Shown one piece after another: positions 41,362-50,121 of a stretch of 64,000 nucleotides of DNA. The notes below the pieces were generated by a model that did no database searches, was not told the origin of the DNA, and saw nothing but the letters and a program-made list of their open reading frames with translations. The first letter of the stretch is position 1. Every line of letters starts with the position of its first letter. Both the position numbers and the translations under genes were made by a program. Source of the stretch: CAZAAW01 sp964483325 (GTDB lineage Bacteria > Pseudomonadota > Alphaproteobacteria > Rhizobiales > Kaistiaceae); contig CAZAAW010000007.1 of the NCBI GenBank assembly GCA_964483325.1, forward strand, positions 70,011 to 134,010, in the 5' to 3' direction.

Positions 41362-42957
41362 CTATTCTTCCAGGTCGACATATTCGAAGAGGTGGCGGCC
41401 CAGCGGGTCCATGACGTAGCCGGTGACGTTCTTGCGCTCGGCCATCATCACCACGGAATGGGCGAGGGGCACCCACGGCGCGTTGTCGTGGAAGACCACC
41501 TGCGCCTGTTCATAGAGCCTGGTGCGCGTCGGCTGGTCGGCATGGAGCGCCGCCTCGGTCACCAGCCCGTCATAGATGGGGTCGCACCATTTGGCGACGT
41601 TGTTGCCGCCGATGCGCGCCGAGTCGCAGCCCAGCAGCACATGCAGGAAATTGTCCGGATCGCCGTTGTCGCCGGTCCAGCCGAAGAGCGCCATCGGCGG
41701 CTCGCCGCCCTGGAGGGCGATCCGGTAGTCGGTCCATTCCATTGTCTGCAGGTCGAGCCGGATGCCGATCCGGGCGAGGTCGGCCTGGATCATCTCGGCC
41801 ACCCGCTTGCCGTTCGGCATGTAGGGGCGCGACACCGGCATGTACCACAGCTGGGTGTCGAAGCCCTCGCTGTAGCCGGCCTCGACCAGCAGCTTCTGGG
41901 CGCCGGCCGGATCGTAGGGGAGGTCTTCGATCGTGTCGTTATAGGACCAGAGCGTCGGCGGGATCGGGTTCTTGGCGATGACGCCGGCGCCCTCATAGAC
42001 GGCGTCGATGATCGCCGCCTTGTCGATCGCCATCCAGACCGCCCGGCGCAGGCGCACGTCGTTGAAGGGCGGGCGAGTCGTGTTGAAGGCGAGATAGCCC
42101 GTGTTGAGGCCTTCCTGGCGCAGCAGCCGCAGGTTCGGGTCGGCCTCGATCTCGGCCGCGTCGCCCGGATCGGGGAAGGCCATCACATGGCATTCGCCGG
42201 CCTTCAGCTTGGTCAGCCGCACCGCCGGGTTGGGCGTGATGGAGAAGACAAGCGTGTCGATCGGGCGCCGGCCGGCCCAGTAATCCGGGAAGGCGCGATA
42301 GCGCACGACGACGTCCGGCTGGAAGCCGGCAAACATGAAGGGGCCGGTGCCGATCGGCTGCTCGTCGAGCTTCTCCGGCTGGCCGGCCGCCATCAGCTGG
42401 GCGGCGTATTCCGCCGACAGGATGACGTTGAACGGCATCGCCATGTCGGCGAGGAACGGCGCTTCCGCCCGCGTCAGCCGGATGCGCACCGTCCGGTCGT
42501 CGAGCTTCTCGATCGATTCGAGAAGCTCCGGCATGCCCATGTCCTTGAAGTAGTCGTAGCGGGCCCCGGAGACGGCGTGGAACGGATGGTCGTCCTTCCA
42601 TTGCCGGTTCAGCGAGAACAGGACGTCGTCGGCATTCATCGGCCGCGTCGGTTTGAAGATGTCGCTGGAATGGAAGCGCACGCCCTGGCGCAGGTGAAAG
42701 GTGTACTCGCGCCCGTCCGGCGAGATGTCCCACGATTCGGCAAGCGCCGGACTGATCTCGGTCGAGCCGGGCTTGAACTCGACGAGGTTGTTGAACATCG
42801 GCCGCCCGGCATTCATCCCGGTGGTCGTCGTGACGATCTGCGGATTGAGCGCCTCCGGATTGCCCTCTGAGCAGAACACCAGCGTCTTCGCGGCCGCTCC
42901 GCCGGCCGGCAGCATCGCGGCGGCAAGAGCCAGGAGGATGAGGGAGCGGCGGATCAT
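41362..42957 (-). CDS. Peptide-type ABC substrate-binding protein (DppA-like) coupled to a sensor kinase
   Basis: A 531-residue exported binding protein: signal peptide residues 1-23, then LVFCSEGNPEALNPQ, ALAESWDISPDGREYTFHLRQGVRFH, and IGTGPFMF, all characteristic of DppA-like family-5 proteins. There are no permease or ATPase genes beside it. Its ATG overlaps the stop of the sensor kinase gene (ATGA), so kinase and binding protein are made together; it may act as a periplasmic ligand sensor rather than only as a transporter component. Confidence 0.9.
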   Translation of the reverse strand: MIRRSLILLALAAAMLPAGGAAAKTLVFCSEGNPEALNPQIVTTTTGMNAGRPMFNNLVEFKPGSTEISPALAESWDISPDGREYTFHLRQGVRFHSSDIFKPTRPMNADDVLFSLNRQWKDDHPFHAVSGARYDYFKDMGMPELLESIEKLDDRTVRIRLTRAEAPFLADMAMPFNVILSAEYAAQLMAAGQPEKLDEQPIGTGPFMFAGFQPDVVVRYRAFPDYWAGRRPIDTLVFSITPNPAVRLTKLKAGECHVMAFPDPGDAAEIEADPNLRLLRQEGLNTGYLAFNTTRPPFNDVRLRRAVWMAIDKAAIIDAVYEGAGVIAKNPIPPTLWSYNDTIEDLPYDPAGAQKLLVEAGYSEGFDTQLWYMPVSRPYMPNGKRVAEMIQADLARIGIRLDLQTMEWTDYRIALQGGEPPMALFGWTGDNGDPDNFLHVLLGCDSARIGGNNVAKWCDPIYDGLVTEAALHADQPTRTRLYEQAQVVFHDNAPWVPLAHSVVMMAERKNVTGYVMDPLGRHLFEYVDLEE

Positions 42958-45272
42958 TTGGCGGCTTCCTGATAGTCGCTGGTGCGCTCGCCGGCGACGT
43001 CGCTGACCGTGGTCGGGATGTCGATGGTGAAGCGCGTGCCCTTGCCGACCTCGCTGGCGAGATCGATGCGGCCCTGCAGCCGGTTGGTGACGAGATTGTA
43101 GACGATGTGCAGGCCGAGGCCGGTATTGCCGCGGCCGCGCCCGGTGGTGAAGAACGGGTCGAACACCTTGCCGATGCTGTCCGGCGCGATGCCGTGGCCG
43201 TCGTCGGCAAAGACGATGCGCGCCGTGCCGGGGCGCGGCTCGCTGACCGTGATCGACATATGGCCGGCCTCGCCGGGGGCGTAGGCATGGCTGAGGGCGT
43301 TCATCAGAAGATTGGTCAGCACCTGGCCGAGCGAGCCGGGATAGCTGTCGAGGACGAGGCCCGGCCGGCAGTCCACCGAGACCTCATGACCGCCCTTGCG
43401 CAGCGCCGGGCCCAGGCTGGTGAGGAGGTCGTCCAGCCATTCCTTCATGTCGAAGCGGCGCCGCTCGCCGCTCGCCTGGTCGGTCGCCACCTGCTTGAAG
43501 CTGTGCACCAGATTGGCGGCGCGGGTGAGGTTGCCGGTCAGGAGGGCGGTGCCCTCGGTCATGCGCGCCACGAAGCGGTCGACCGCCGAGCGCGCCAGCT
43601 GCCGCGACGCGGCCGCCTCGTTGAAGCGCCGCACCTCGTCGGTGATCAGCGTCGAAGTGGTGAGGGCGATGCCGAGCGGCGTGTTGATCTCGTGCGACAC
43701 GCCGGCGACGAGCTGCCCGAGCGAGGCGAGCTTTTCCGCCTGGACAAGGTCGGCCTGGGCCTTCTGCAGGGTCACCAGCGCCGCATCGGCGCGGTCCTTG
43801 GCGCGGGTCAGCGCCTTCTCGCGGCGGCGGATTTCGGTGACGAGGAAATTGGTGGCGCGCGCCATGTCGCCGAGCTCGTCGGCACGCTCCGTCTCGGCGA
43901 TCGAGCCGACCGTCGGATCGGCTGCCGCAAGGTCCATCATGTCCTGCTGCAGCCGTTGCAGCGGCCGGGTGATGGAGCGGGCGACGATCCAGCCGGTCAG
44001 CGAGCCGAGGAACAGGCCGATCGCCGCGCCGATGACGAGGATGTTGCGGATGACGCTGGACAGCGACTTGGCGTCGTTGGTCAGGAGGTCGTTGAGGATG
44101 CGGGCGCCGTTGATCATCGTCTGCGCCGCGGTGTCCATCTCGGTGATGATCTGGTTCTGCTTGCGCAGCCCGTCGGTGGTCGTCGCCAGGCCGCGCTGCC
44201 ACTGCTCGATGGCGTCGATCATCTCCGTCTGGATAAGCGGCGAGATGGGCAGGGACGCCACGGTCGCCGCCAGGTCGCGGCTGCGGTCGAAGACGGCGCT
44301 GGCGGCCGTCACATCGCGGTTCGACAGGGCCGCGGCGGCGAAATTGCCGAGCTTCAGCGTGGTGATGGCGATGTTCTGCGTCGCCTGCTCGGTCTCGTGT
44401 GCCTGGACCGAATAGGTCAGCAGTTCCGCCAGCTCGTCATGCAGCGAGCGCTGCGCCGTGGTGTTGATCTTGAGGAGACGCTCCAGCCAGTTGGTGAGGG
44501 CGCCATAGGCCGCCGACCGGGCGGTGCCGCCGTCCGGCGCAGTGGCGGCCGCCGTGTAGTCGGCGACAAGCCGGTCGAGCGCGGCAGCCTGCGCTTCGTC
44601 ATTGCCGGCGCGCAGTGCGCCGCCGAGGCTCGCCGCCGTATCGGTGAGGCGCTTGATCTCCAGGCCGGCGCCGGGGTCGGCGTCTCCCGCCGTCGCCAGC
44701 CGCAGCTCGGCGTCGCCGACCACGCCGCGCAGATCCTGGGCGCGATCGACGATGTCGCGCGCCACCCGCAGCCGCCGGTCCTTCTCGGTGAGGGAGACGA
44801 CGATGTCGGCGTTCGACTGGTGCTGGCGGTCGCGCGCCTGATCGGTCAGCTGCACCAGCGTCTCGGCGCGGCTCGCCATGTCGGCGATCAGCGTGTCGTT
44901 GCGGGCCGTCACGTCGGTGAACTGGCCCATTAGCTGGACGTAGCTGTCGAGTGCGGCGCGGGCGCGCCCGGTGGCCGTCTTGTGGCGCTCCGTGCGCGAG
45001 GAATCCTCCAGCGCCTGGAGCTCGGCATGGGCTGCCGTGGCGAAGGTCCAGAACCGGTGCTCGTGGGCGGCGCGGCCGCTGGCCTGCGCATTCATGTATT
45101 CGTCCCGCTCGGAGACGGCGACGAGCAGGTTGCGGTAGATGGCGCTGGCCGACACGGCGCCGTCACGCGCCTTGTCGGCCTCGTTCAGCAGCAGGAAGGC
45201 GACGACCGCGATCGCCGCGGCGATGGCGATCGGAATGCCGCCGACCAGCAGAATCTTGACGCTGATGCGCAT
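42954..45272 (-). CDS. Membrane sensor histidine kinase with large periplasmic domain
   Basis: About 772 residues from ATG 45272 (the frame is open upstream but the sequence there is not protein-like). Layout: membrane segment 1 (about 6-28); a long, mostly helical periplasmic region (about 30-405); membrane segment 2 (about 407-428); HAMP (RSITRPLQRLQQDM); a coiled coil; HisKA with the phospho-acceptor His in GVSHEINTPLG (about residue 526); HATPase with NALSHA, DDGHGI and GLGLHIVYNLV. The periplasmic part could contact the binding protein encoded by the next, overlapping gene. No response regulator gene is adjacent. Confidence 0.9.
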   Translation of the reverse strand: MRISVKILLVGGIPIAIAAAIAVVAFLLLNEADKARDGAVSASAIYRNLLVAVSERDEYMNAQASGRAAHEHRFWTFATAAHAELQALEDSSRTERHKTATGRARAALDSYVQLMGQFTDVTARNDTLIADMASRAETLVQLTDQARDRQHQSNADIVVSLTEKDRRLRVARDIVDRAQDLRGVVGDAELRLATAGDADPGAGLEIKRLTDTAASLGGALRAGNDEAQAAALDRLVADYTAAATAPDGGTARSAAYGALTNWLERLLKINTTAQRSLHDELAELLTYSVQAHETEQATQNIAITTLKLGNFAAAALSNRDVTAASAVFDRSRDLAATVASLPISPLIQTEMIDAIEQWQRGLATTTDGLRKQNQIITEMDTAAQTMINGARILNDLLTNDAKSLSSVIRNILVIGAAIGLFLGSLTGWIVARSITRPLQRLQQDMMDLAAADPTVGSIAETERADELGDMARATNFLVTEIRRREKALTRAKDRADAALVTLQKAQADLVQAEKLASLGQLVAGVSHEINTPLGIALTTSTLITDEVRRFNEAAASRQLARSAVDRFVARMTEGTALLTGNLTRAANLVHSFKQVATDQASGERRRFDMKEWLDDLLTSLGPALRKGGHEVSVDCRPGLVLDSYPGSLGQVLTNLLMNALSHAYAPGEAGHMSITVSEPRPGTARIVFADDGHGIAPDSIGKVFDPFFTTGRGRGNTGLGLHIVYNLVTNRLQGRIDLASEVGKGTRFTIDIPTTVSDVAGERTSDYQEAAK

Positions 45273-45448
45273 CCATCCCCCGCGTCTGAGACGCGACCGC
45301 GCCCCATCGCCGGCGATGCCGTCGCCATCCTCGAGGGGCGACGCCATTCTAGCAGAAGCGATCAGTGCGCGCGGCGGCGCATCATACGCCGCCGCGACAG
45401 GACCTGTTCCGCTTCCGTGGCCGTATCCGGTGACCGCCGCCGGTGCGG

Positions 45449-46003
45449 TCATGCCACGGCCGGAAGCGCCAGCGGCAGGGCGCGCGACAGGTGCGCCAGC
45501 TCCGGCCCACCGGGAAGGTGCAGCATGCCGATCTCGCTGTACCCGGCGATGCGGAAGCCGGCGGACACCCGTTCGGGCAGGACGGCATCGGCGAAATTGT
45601 AGCCGGCTGCCGCCGCGTCGGCTTCGGCCGCGGCGATGGTCCAGCGCATCACGGCAAGGCCGGGGGTCCGCGGCGCGAAGAGCATCCACAGGAGCGCCGT
45701 CCGGTCGCGCCATGCCGCCCAGCCGGGCTTGCCGCTCAGTGCCGCCGTGGCAGCACTGCCGACCATCGGCTCCCAGCCGCCGGCGCCGATGATCTCGCCG
45801 TCGCTGTGCGCGACGAAGAAGGCGCCTTCGGCCGCCATGCGGCGATAGACCGGGCGCATGAGCGCCAGGAGGGCGGCCGCCTCGTCGGCATCCTCGCCGG
45901 GATCGAGCCAGAGATGGGTGGCGTGCAGATGCGAAAGCAGCGCCAGCTCGTCCGCCGCGGCGCGGCGAAGCTGCGGCCGCGCCTCCGGGATCGCCGTCCT
46001 CAT
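45449..46003 (-). CDS. GNAT-like acetyltransferase (tandem copy A)
   Basis: A 184-residue GNAT-fold protein. The N-terminal helix pair, AFFVAHSDGEIIGAGGWEP (central strands) and ALLWMLFAPRTPGLAVMRWTI (acetyl-CoA-binding region) support the fold. The stop of the upstream gene overlaps its ATG by four bases. It and its neighbour share the order of motifs, including EADAAAAG followed by a strand, so they are likely duplicated. Function unknown. Confidence 0.75.
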   Translation of the reverse strand: MRTAIPEARPQLRRAAADELALLSHLHATHLWLDPGEDADEAAALLALMRPVYRRMAAEGAFFVAHSDGEIIGAGGWEPMVGSAATAALSGKPGWAAWRDRTALLWMLFAPRTPGLAVMRWTIAAAEADAAAAGYNFADAVLPERVSAGFRIAGYSEIGMLHLPGGPELAHLSRALPLALPAVA

Positions 46004-46584
46004 GCCGCCACCTTGACGCCGTTCAGCGGCTTGCGCAGGCGAAGGATCGGCAGAAGGCTGCTGCCGTTGCCGAGGCCGATGGCGAGCTGGCCGATGGGCC
46101 GGTAGCCGAGGGAGCGATAGACGGTCGCCGGACCGAAGGTGACGAAGGCATCGGCATGGTTGCGGCCCGCGGCGGCCGCATCCGCCTCGGCAGCGCTGAG
46201 GAGCGGCGCCGCCAGCTCGGTGAAGCTCCAGCGCGGGCCGACGAACAGCATGCGAATCACCGCCACCGCCTCGTCGTCGATGAGGCGCACCGGCTGCCCT
46301 GTGCCGTCGACGAGCCGGTCGGGCGTGGCGAGGCTATCGAGCGGCGTCCAGGCGGCGGCGCCGGCCATGTCGCCATTCGCCTCCGCGACGAAGACCCCGC
46401 AGCCGGCGAAGCTGCGCAGCTCGGCGGTGGGCACGAGATCGAGAAAGGCGCTGATATCGGTGGCGTCGTAGCCGGCCATCTCGACCGACCACAGATGGGC
46501 GATATGCAGCTGCCGGATCATCCGCGCCTCGCCGTCGGCGGCGCGCCGGATGGTGAAGCGGGGCGGCTTGAAGAAAGAGAACAT
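46000..46584 (-). CDS. GNAT-like acetyltransferase (tandem copy B)
   Basis: About 194 residues starting at ATG 46584 (no clear ribosome-binding site). FTIRRAADGEARMIRQLHIAHLWS, GVFVAEANGDMAGAAAW, AVIRMLFVGPRWSF, AEADAAAAGRNHADAF and VYRSLGYRPIG follow the GNAT order. Homologous to copy A, which overlaps it by four bases, making a two-gene operon. The acetyl-CoA loop is not canonical. Substrate unknown. Confidence 0.75.
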   Translation of the reverse strand: MFSFFKPPRFTIRRAADGEARMIRQLHIAHLWSVEMAGYDATDISAFLDLVPTAELRSFAGCGVFVAEANGDMAGAAAWTPLDSLATPDRLVDGTGQPVRLIDDEAVAVIRMLFVGPRWSFTELAAPLLSAAEADAAAAGRNHADAFVTFGPATVYRSLGYRPIGQLAIGLGNGSSLLPILRLRKPLNGVKVAA

Positions 46585-46737
46585 TGCGCTGTCGCTGTGC
46601 ACGGCGGTCACCCGGGAAAAGGCGGATGCGCTGTCGGAAGGAAAAGTAGGGTCCGGCGAACTTGCGAGCGCCGGACCCTCACGGGTCGCCGTCCGAGGGG
46701 GCGGAAAGGCGACGACCCGAAACAAACCTGTTGCGCC

Positions 46738-47115
46738 CTAGCGGGCGGCGAGCTGCATGACCGGCACGCGCACCAGAACGGTGGTGTTGGCTTCGGCAGT
46801 GCGGTGCTCGATGGTGATGGTGCGGGCGGCCACGGTCTCCATGCCTTCGGCATGGATCAGGCAGTCCGGCGCGACATAGGGCCAGGGCTGCGCCTCGCAG
46901 GCATTGGCGGCGGCCGGCATCGGCAGGCGGTCGGTCTTGCCCGCGGCCGTCGGCGTCGGGGTGACGGTGCTGGCGGTGCCGAAGGCGTCGGTCCAGCGGC
47001 TGCCGTCCTTGGCGATTGCCGCGGCGGCGCCTTCATTGCCCAGCGTCAGCATTCCGGCAGCGCACACGGCGGTCACGCCGGTGAGAAAGGCTGCAATGGA
47101 AGTGGTGATCTTCAT
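46738..47115 (-). CDS. Small secreted hypothetical protein
   Basis: A 125-residue protein starting at ATG 47115 after AGAGGA. Residues 1-27 are a signal-peptide-like hydrophobic stretch (ITTSIAAFLTGVTAVCAAGML). The mature part has Cys pairs in ANACEAQPW and APDCLIHAEG, probably one disulfide, and ends with a beta-strand pattern (TTVLVRVPVMQL). No family recognised. A striking palindrome lies about 113-146 bases upstream, next to the end of the response regulator gene. Confidence 0.6.
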   Translation of the reverse strand: MKITTSIAAFLTGVTAVCAAGMLTLGNEGAAAAIAKDGSRWTDAFGTASTVTPTPTAAGKTDRLPMPAAANACEAQPWPYVAPDCLIHAEGMETVAARTITIEHRTAEANTTVLVRVPVMQLAAR

Positions 47116-47227
47116 CTCGGCGTCCTCTGGGGCCATCGGTGGGCCCCGTTTGATGACGCCAAACTAGAAGCGGGCTGTTTCCGCCGATTTGCGCCGGACG
47201 CGGAAAATGGTTTCGCGTGTTGCGCCG

Positions 47228-47261
47228 TTTGTTGCGTCGCCCCTCACAGCGACGCAACAAA
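47228..47261. promoter_or_regulatory. 13-bp inverted repeat between response regulator and secreted-protein genes
   Basis: TTTGTTGCGTCGC and GCGACGCAACAAA form a perfect 13-bp stem with an 8-base loop, 17 bases beyond the response regulator stop. It may be the terminator of the regulator/kinase operon. A further partial copy of the half-site (GTTGCGCCG, 47219-47227) lies 12 bases from GTTGCGTCG (47231-47239), so an OmpR-type operator for the downstream secreted protein is an alternative. Confidence 0.6.
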
Positions 47262-47278
47262 TGCCGAAATGCTGCGGA

Positions 47279-47992
47279 TCAGCCGGCGGCGGGATCGGGC
47301 GAGAACATGTAGCCGGCGCCGCGCACGGTGCGGATCACCTGCGGATTGCCCGGGTCGGGCTCGATCTTCTTGCGGATGCGGGTGATGCGCACGTCGATCG
47401 CCCGGTCGAAGGCGTCCGGATCGCGCGCCTGGGCGAGGTCGAGCAGGCGCTCGCGCGACAGCACGCGCCGCGGATTGTCGGCGAAGGCCTTCAGCAGGTT
47501 GAACTCCGACGCCGTCAGGATTTCTTCATGGCCCGATTCGTCGAACAGGCGGCGAGCGTCGAGGTCGAGCCACTTGGTGCCGATGCGCACCTCGTTCCGT
47601 TTCTCCGCCGCCGGGGCCGGGGCGGCGGCGCGCCGCAGCACCGACCGGATGCGGGCCAGCAATTCGCGCAGCTCCGCCGGCTTGGCGAGATAGTCGTCGG
47701 CGCCGAGCTCCAGCCCGACAACGCGGTCGATCGGGCTTGCCGTCGCCGTCAGCATGATGACCGGAACATTGCCCGTCTGCTTCAGGTGGCGCACCAGCGA
47801 CAGGCCGTCCTCCTCCGGCATGTTGAGGTCGAGCACCACCAGGTCGGCGCGGTCCTTCGCCAGCGCCTCGCGCAGCGCCGCGCCGCCGTCGCACAGCGTC
47901 ACCTCGAAACCGTGCATTCGCAGGTAGTCGCCGACCATGTCGCGGGCGGCGGCCTCGTCGTCGACGACAAAGATGTGCTGGGTCTGGCTCAT
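47279..47992 (-). CDS. OmpR-family response regulator
   Basis: A 237-residue regulator: receiver domain with DDEAA acidic pocket, phospho-acceptor Asp in LVVLDLNMPEEDG (about residue 54), Thr and Lys in MLTATAS and LAKPAE; then an OmpR-type winged helix (ILTASEFNLLKAF, RERLLDLA, DVRITRIRKKIE, TVRGAGYMF). The ATG overlaps the stop of the kinase gene. They form a two-component pair. Confidence 0.94.
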   Translation of the reverse strand: MSQTQHIFVVDDEAAARDMVGDYLRMHGFEVTLCDGGAALREALAKDRADLVVLDLNMPEEDGLSLVRHLKQTGNVPVIMLTATASPIDRVVGLELGADDYLAKPAELRELLARIRSVLRRAAAPAPAAEKRNEVRIGTKWLDLDARRLFDESGHEEILTASEFNLLKAFADNPRRVLSRERLLDLAQARDPDAFDRAIDVRITRIRKKIEPDPGNPQVIRTVRGAGYMFSPDPAAG

Positions 47993-49308
47993 GATGGCAG
48001 GTGCTGCTCTGTCCGGAGCGGAAGGGAGAAGGAGAAGACGGCGCCGCCCGCCTCGCCATTGCGGCCGCTGATGTGGCCGCCATGCAGGTCAATGATGCGC
48101 TTGACGATGGAAAGGCCGAGGCCGGTCGACGCCTCGCCGCCGGTCGGCTTGGCCGACAGGCGCTGGAAGCGGCCGAACAGCCGGTCGGTATCTTCCGGCA
48201 GCAGGCCGGGGCCGCTGTCGCGGATCTCGAAGAAGACCGCGTCGGCGCGCGGCGCCAGCTCGATCTCCGCCCAGCCGCCGATCGGGCTGTATTTGATGGC
48301 GTTGCTGACGAGATTGTCGATCGCCTCGCGCAGCAGGTCCGGATCGCCGGGAGCCGGCAGCGTCTCCGGCATGGTGAGCCGCATCGCCTGCGCCTTGCGC
48401 TCGGCCAGCGGCCGGTTGGCCTCCACCACCTCGCGCACCAGCCGCGCCAGATCGAGCGCGTCGTCGCGGACGCTGACATCGGCGGCATCGGCCATGGCAT
48501 CGGCGATCAGCCGGTCAACCATCTCGGTGAGGCGGCGCGCCGCATCGCGGATATGGCCGATCTGCGTCGCCAGCGGGGCGGTCGGCGCAGGGCCGCTGGC
48601 GAGGATTTCGGCCATCATTTCGGTGCGGCCGAGGATGACGCCGAGCGGGTTCTTGAGGTCGTGCGCGACAGTGCCGAGGATCTCGTTCTTGAAGGCGTTC
48701 ACCTTCTGCAGCCGCTGCCAGCGCGATTCGAGGCGGCGGTTGGCGGCCAGCAGCTCCCCGGTGCGCGCCTGGACCCGCTCCTCGAGGCTCTGGTTCGCTT
48801 CCTCGAGGCGCAGCTGCATGTCGCGCAGGCGGCTCAACTGGTCGTAGCTGCGCAGCGCCGCCGTCATGGAGGTGAACAGCTTCTCGGCGGTCAGCTCGGT
48901 CTTGGCCTTGTAGTCGTTGATGTCGTAGTCGACGACGATCCGCTGCTCGGGCGCCTGGCCGGGTTGGCCGGTGCGCAGAATGATGCGCACCAGCTCGTTG
49001 CCGAGATCCTTGCGGACATAATTCACCAGATCGAGCCCGGCCTGGTCCGATTCCATCACCACGTCGAGCAGCACCACCGCCATGTCGGCATGGTCCCGCA
49101 TCAGAGCCCGGCCTTCGGCGGCGCTGCGGGCCGAAAGCAGCTCCAGGCCGCGTCCGTCGAGCGCGTAGTCGCTAAGCGCGAAGCGCGTGCCGTCATGCAC
49201 GGCCGCGTCGTCGTCGATGACGGCGACCTTCCAGCGCGGCCCGGCGTCGCGTACCGGCTGGCTGTCGTCATCGTCAAAGACGGTGATGAAATCGGCCTCG
49301 TTCTCCAT
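47989..49308 (-). CDS. Receiver-containing cytoplasmic histidine kinase
   Basis: About 439 residues from ATG 49308. An N-terminal receiver domain (KVAVIDDDAAVHDGTRF, Asp in VVLLDVVMES, about residues 27-165, ending YKAKTELTAEKLFTSM) is followed by a coiled coil (RLEEANQSLEERVQARTGELL), HisKA with His in VAHDLKNPLG and HATPase (NLVSNAIKYSP, DSGPGL, GLGLSIVKRII). No membrane segment: a cytoplasmic kinase, possibly taking input from another kinase through its receiver. Four-base overlap with the response regulator gene. Confidence 0.92.
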   Translation of the reverse strand: MENEADFITVFDDDDSQPVRDAGPRWKVAVIDDDAAVHDGTRFALSDYALDGRGLELLSARSAAEGRALMRDHADMAVVLLDVVMESDQAGLDLVNYVRKDLGNELVRIILRTGQPGQAPEQRIVVDYDINDYKAKTELTAEKLFTSMTAALRSYDQLSRLRDMQLRLEEANQSLEERVQARTGELLAANRRLESRWQRLQKVNAFKNEILGTVAHDLKNPLGVILGRTEMMAEILASGPAPTAPLATQIGHIRDAARRLTEMVDRLIADAMADAADVSVRDDALDLARLVREVVEANRPLAERKAQAMRLTMPETLPAPGDPDLLREAIDNLVSNAIKYSPIGGWAEIELAPRADAVFFEIRDSGPGLLPEDTDRLFGRFQRLSAKPTGGEASTGLGLSIVKRIIDLHGGHISGRNGEAGGAVFSFSLPLRTEQHLPS

Positions 49309-49542
49309 CCGGTTCGGGTCGGTCGTCCTCAGCCTGCAGGGAACCGCTGCGGCGCGTGGCGTGGCGCTCAAGGCAGCGTATGCCGCCAGATTACCCGCGC
49401 TGCGCGAAAACGCCTAGCGTCCCGGGCGATTTCGCGCCGGCTGTCCGGTTCCGCCGCACGCCCCGGCCATGTGGCGTTCCCACGAAGCCGGAGGCAAAGT
49501 CGAGGGAAGCAACGGCAGCCACTGCCGCTGCGGCGATGCAGC

Positions 49543-49989
49543 CTATAGTGGTTTGCGGAAGAACACGACGCGCTCCGTCTCGGAAAATCCCAAGGCGGCA
49601 TGGAACGCGTGGCTGGCGGAATTCTTGAGGAGGGCGTCGGAAGCGAATTCAACGCAGCCGGCCGATCTTCCCCAGTCGGCGACGGCATTGCAGAGGAGCC
49701 GCGCGACACCCTTCCGCCTGTCGGCGGGCCGGACGTAAATCCCTTCGAGGAACAGGACCGGCGAGCTGCTGCAGCCGTTCACATAGTCATGACGCAAGGC
49801 GGCCTCGGCGAACCCCACGGCTTCGCCCGAATCGCTGCATGCGATGAACGCAATCTCCTTGCCGCTTCCGGAAAGGAACGAGCCGACCAGCTCGGCACGG
49901 TGATCTTCAAGCGACTGATGCGGCCATAGCGCGAAGCGGAGCTGCGCCCATGGCTCGATATTGTTCATGGCTCCGATCTCGATATTCAT
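49543..49989 (-). CDS. Aminoglycoside 6'-N-acetyltransferase-like GNAT
   Basis: About 148 residues (start ATG 49989; 49968 or 50001 are alternatives). Very close to the AAC(6')-I pattern: WAQLRFALWPHQSLEDHRAEL at the start, GFAEAALRHDYVNGCSSSPV, FLEGIYVRPADRRKGVAR (acetyl-CoA loop R-x-x-G-V-A) and EFASDALLKNSASHAFHAALGF, ending ETERVVFFRKPL. These enzymes acetylate the 6'-amino group of aminoglycosides. The gene is less GC-biased than its neighbours, hinting at transfer, but it lies in a chromosomal setting with no visible mobile element, so it could be intrinsic. Confidence 0.88.
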   Translation of the reverse strand: MNIEIGAMNNIEPWAQLRFALWPHQSLEDHRAELVGSFLSGSGKEIAFIACSDSGEAVGFAEAALRHDYVNGCSSSPVLFLEGIYVRPADRRKGVARLLCNAVADWGRSAGCVEFASDALLKNSASHAFHAALGFSETERVVFFRKPL

Positions 49990-50121
49990 GTCGCAATGCA
50001 TGCCCTTTCGCGAAGGTGGTCCGTAGGCGAGCAGATGGCCTTTTGATCGTCGTTTGAGTATCGGTCCTGCGCGGCCGTTCCAGACGGATGCGCCGCTCAT
50101 CTCTCCCTCACGAGCGCCGTC

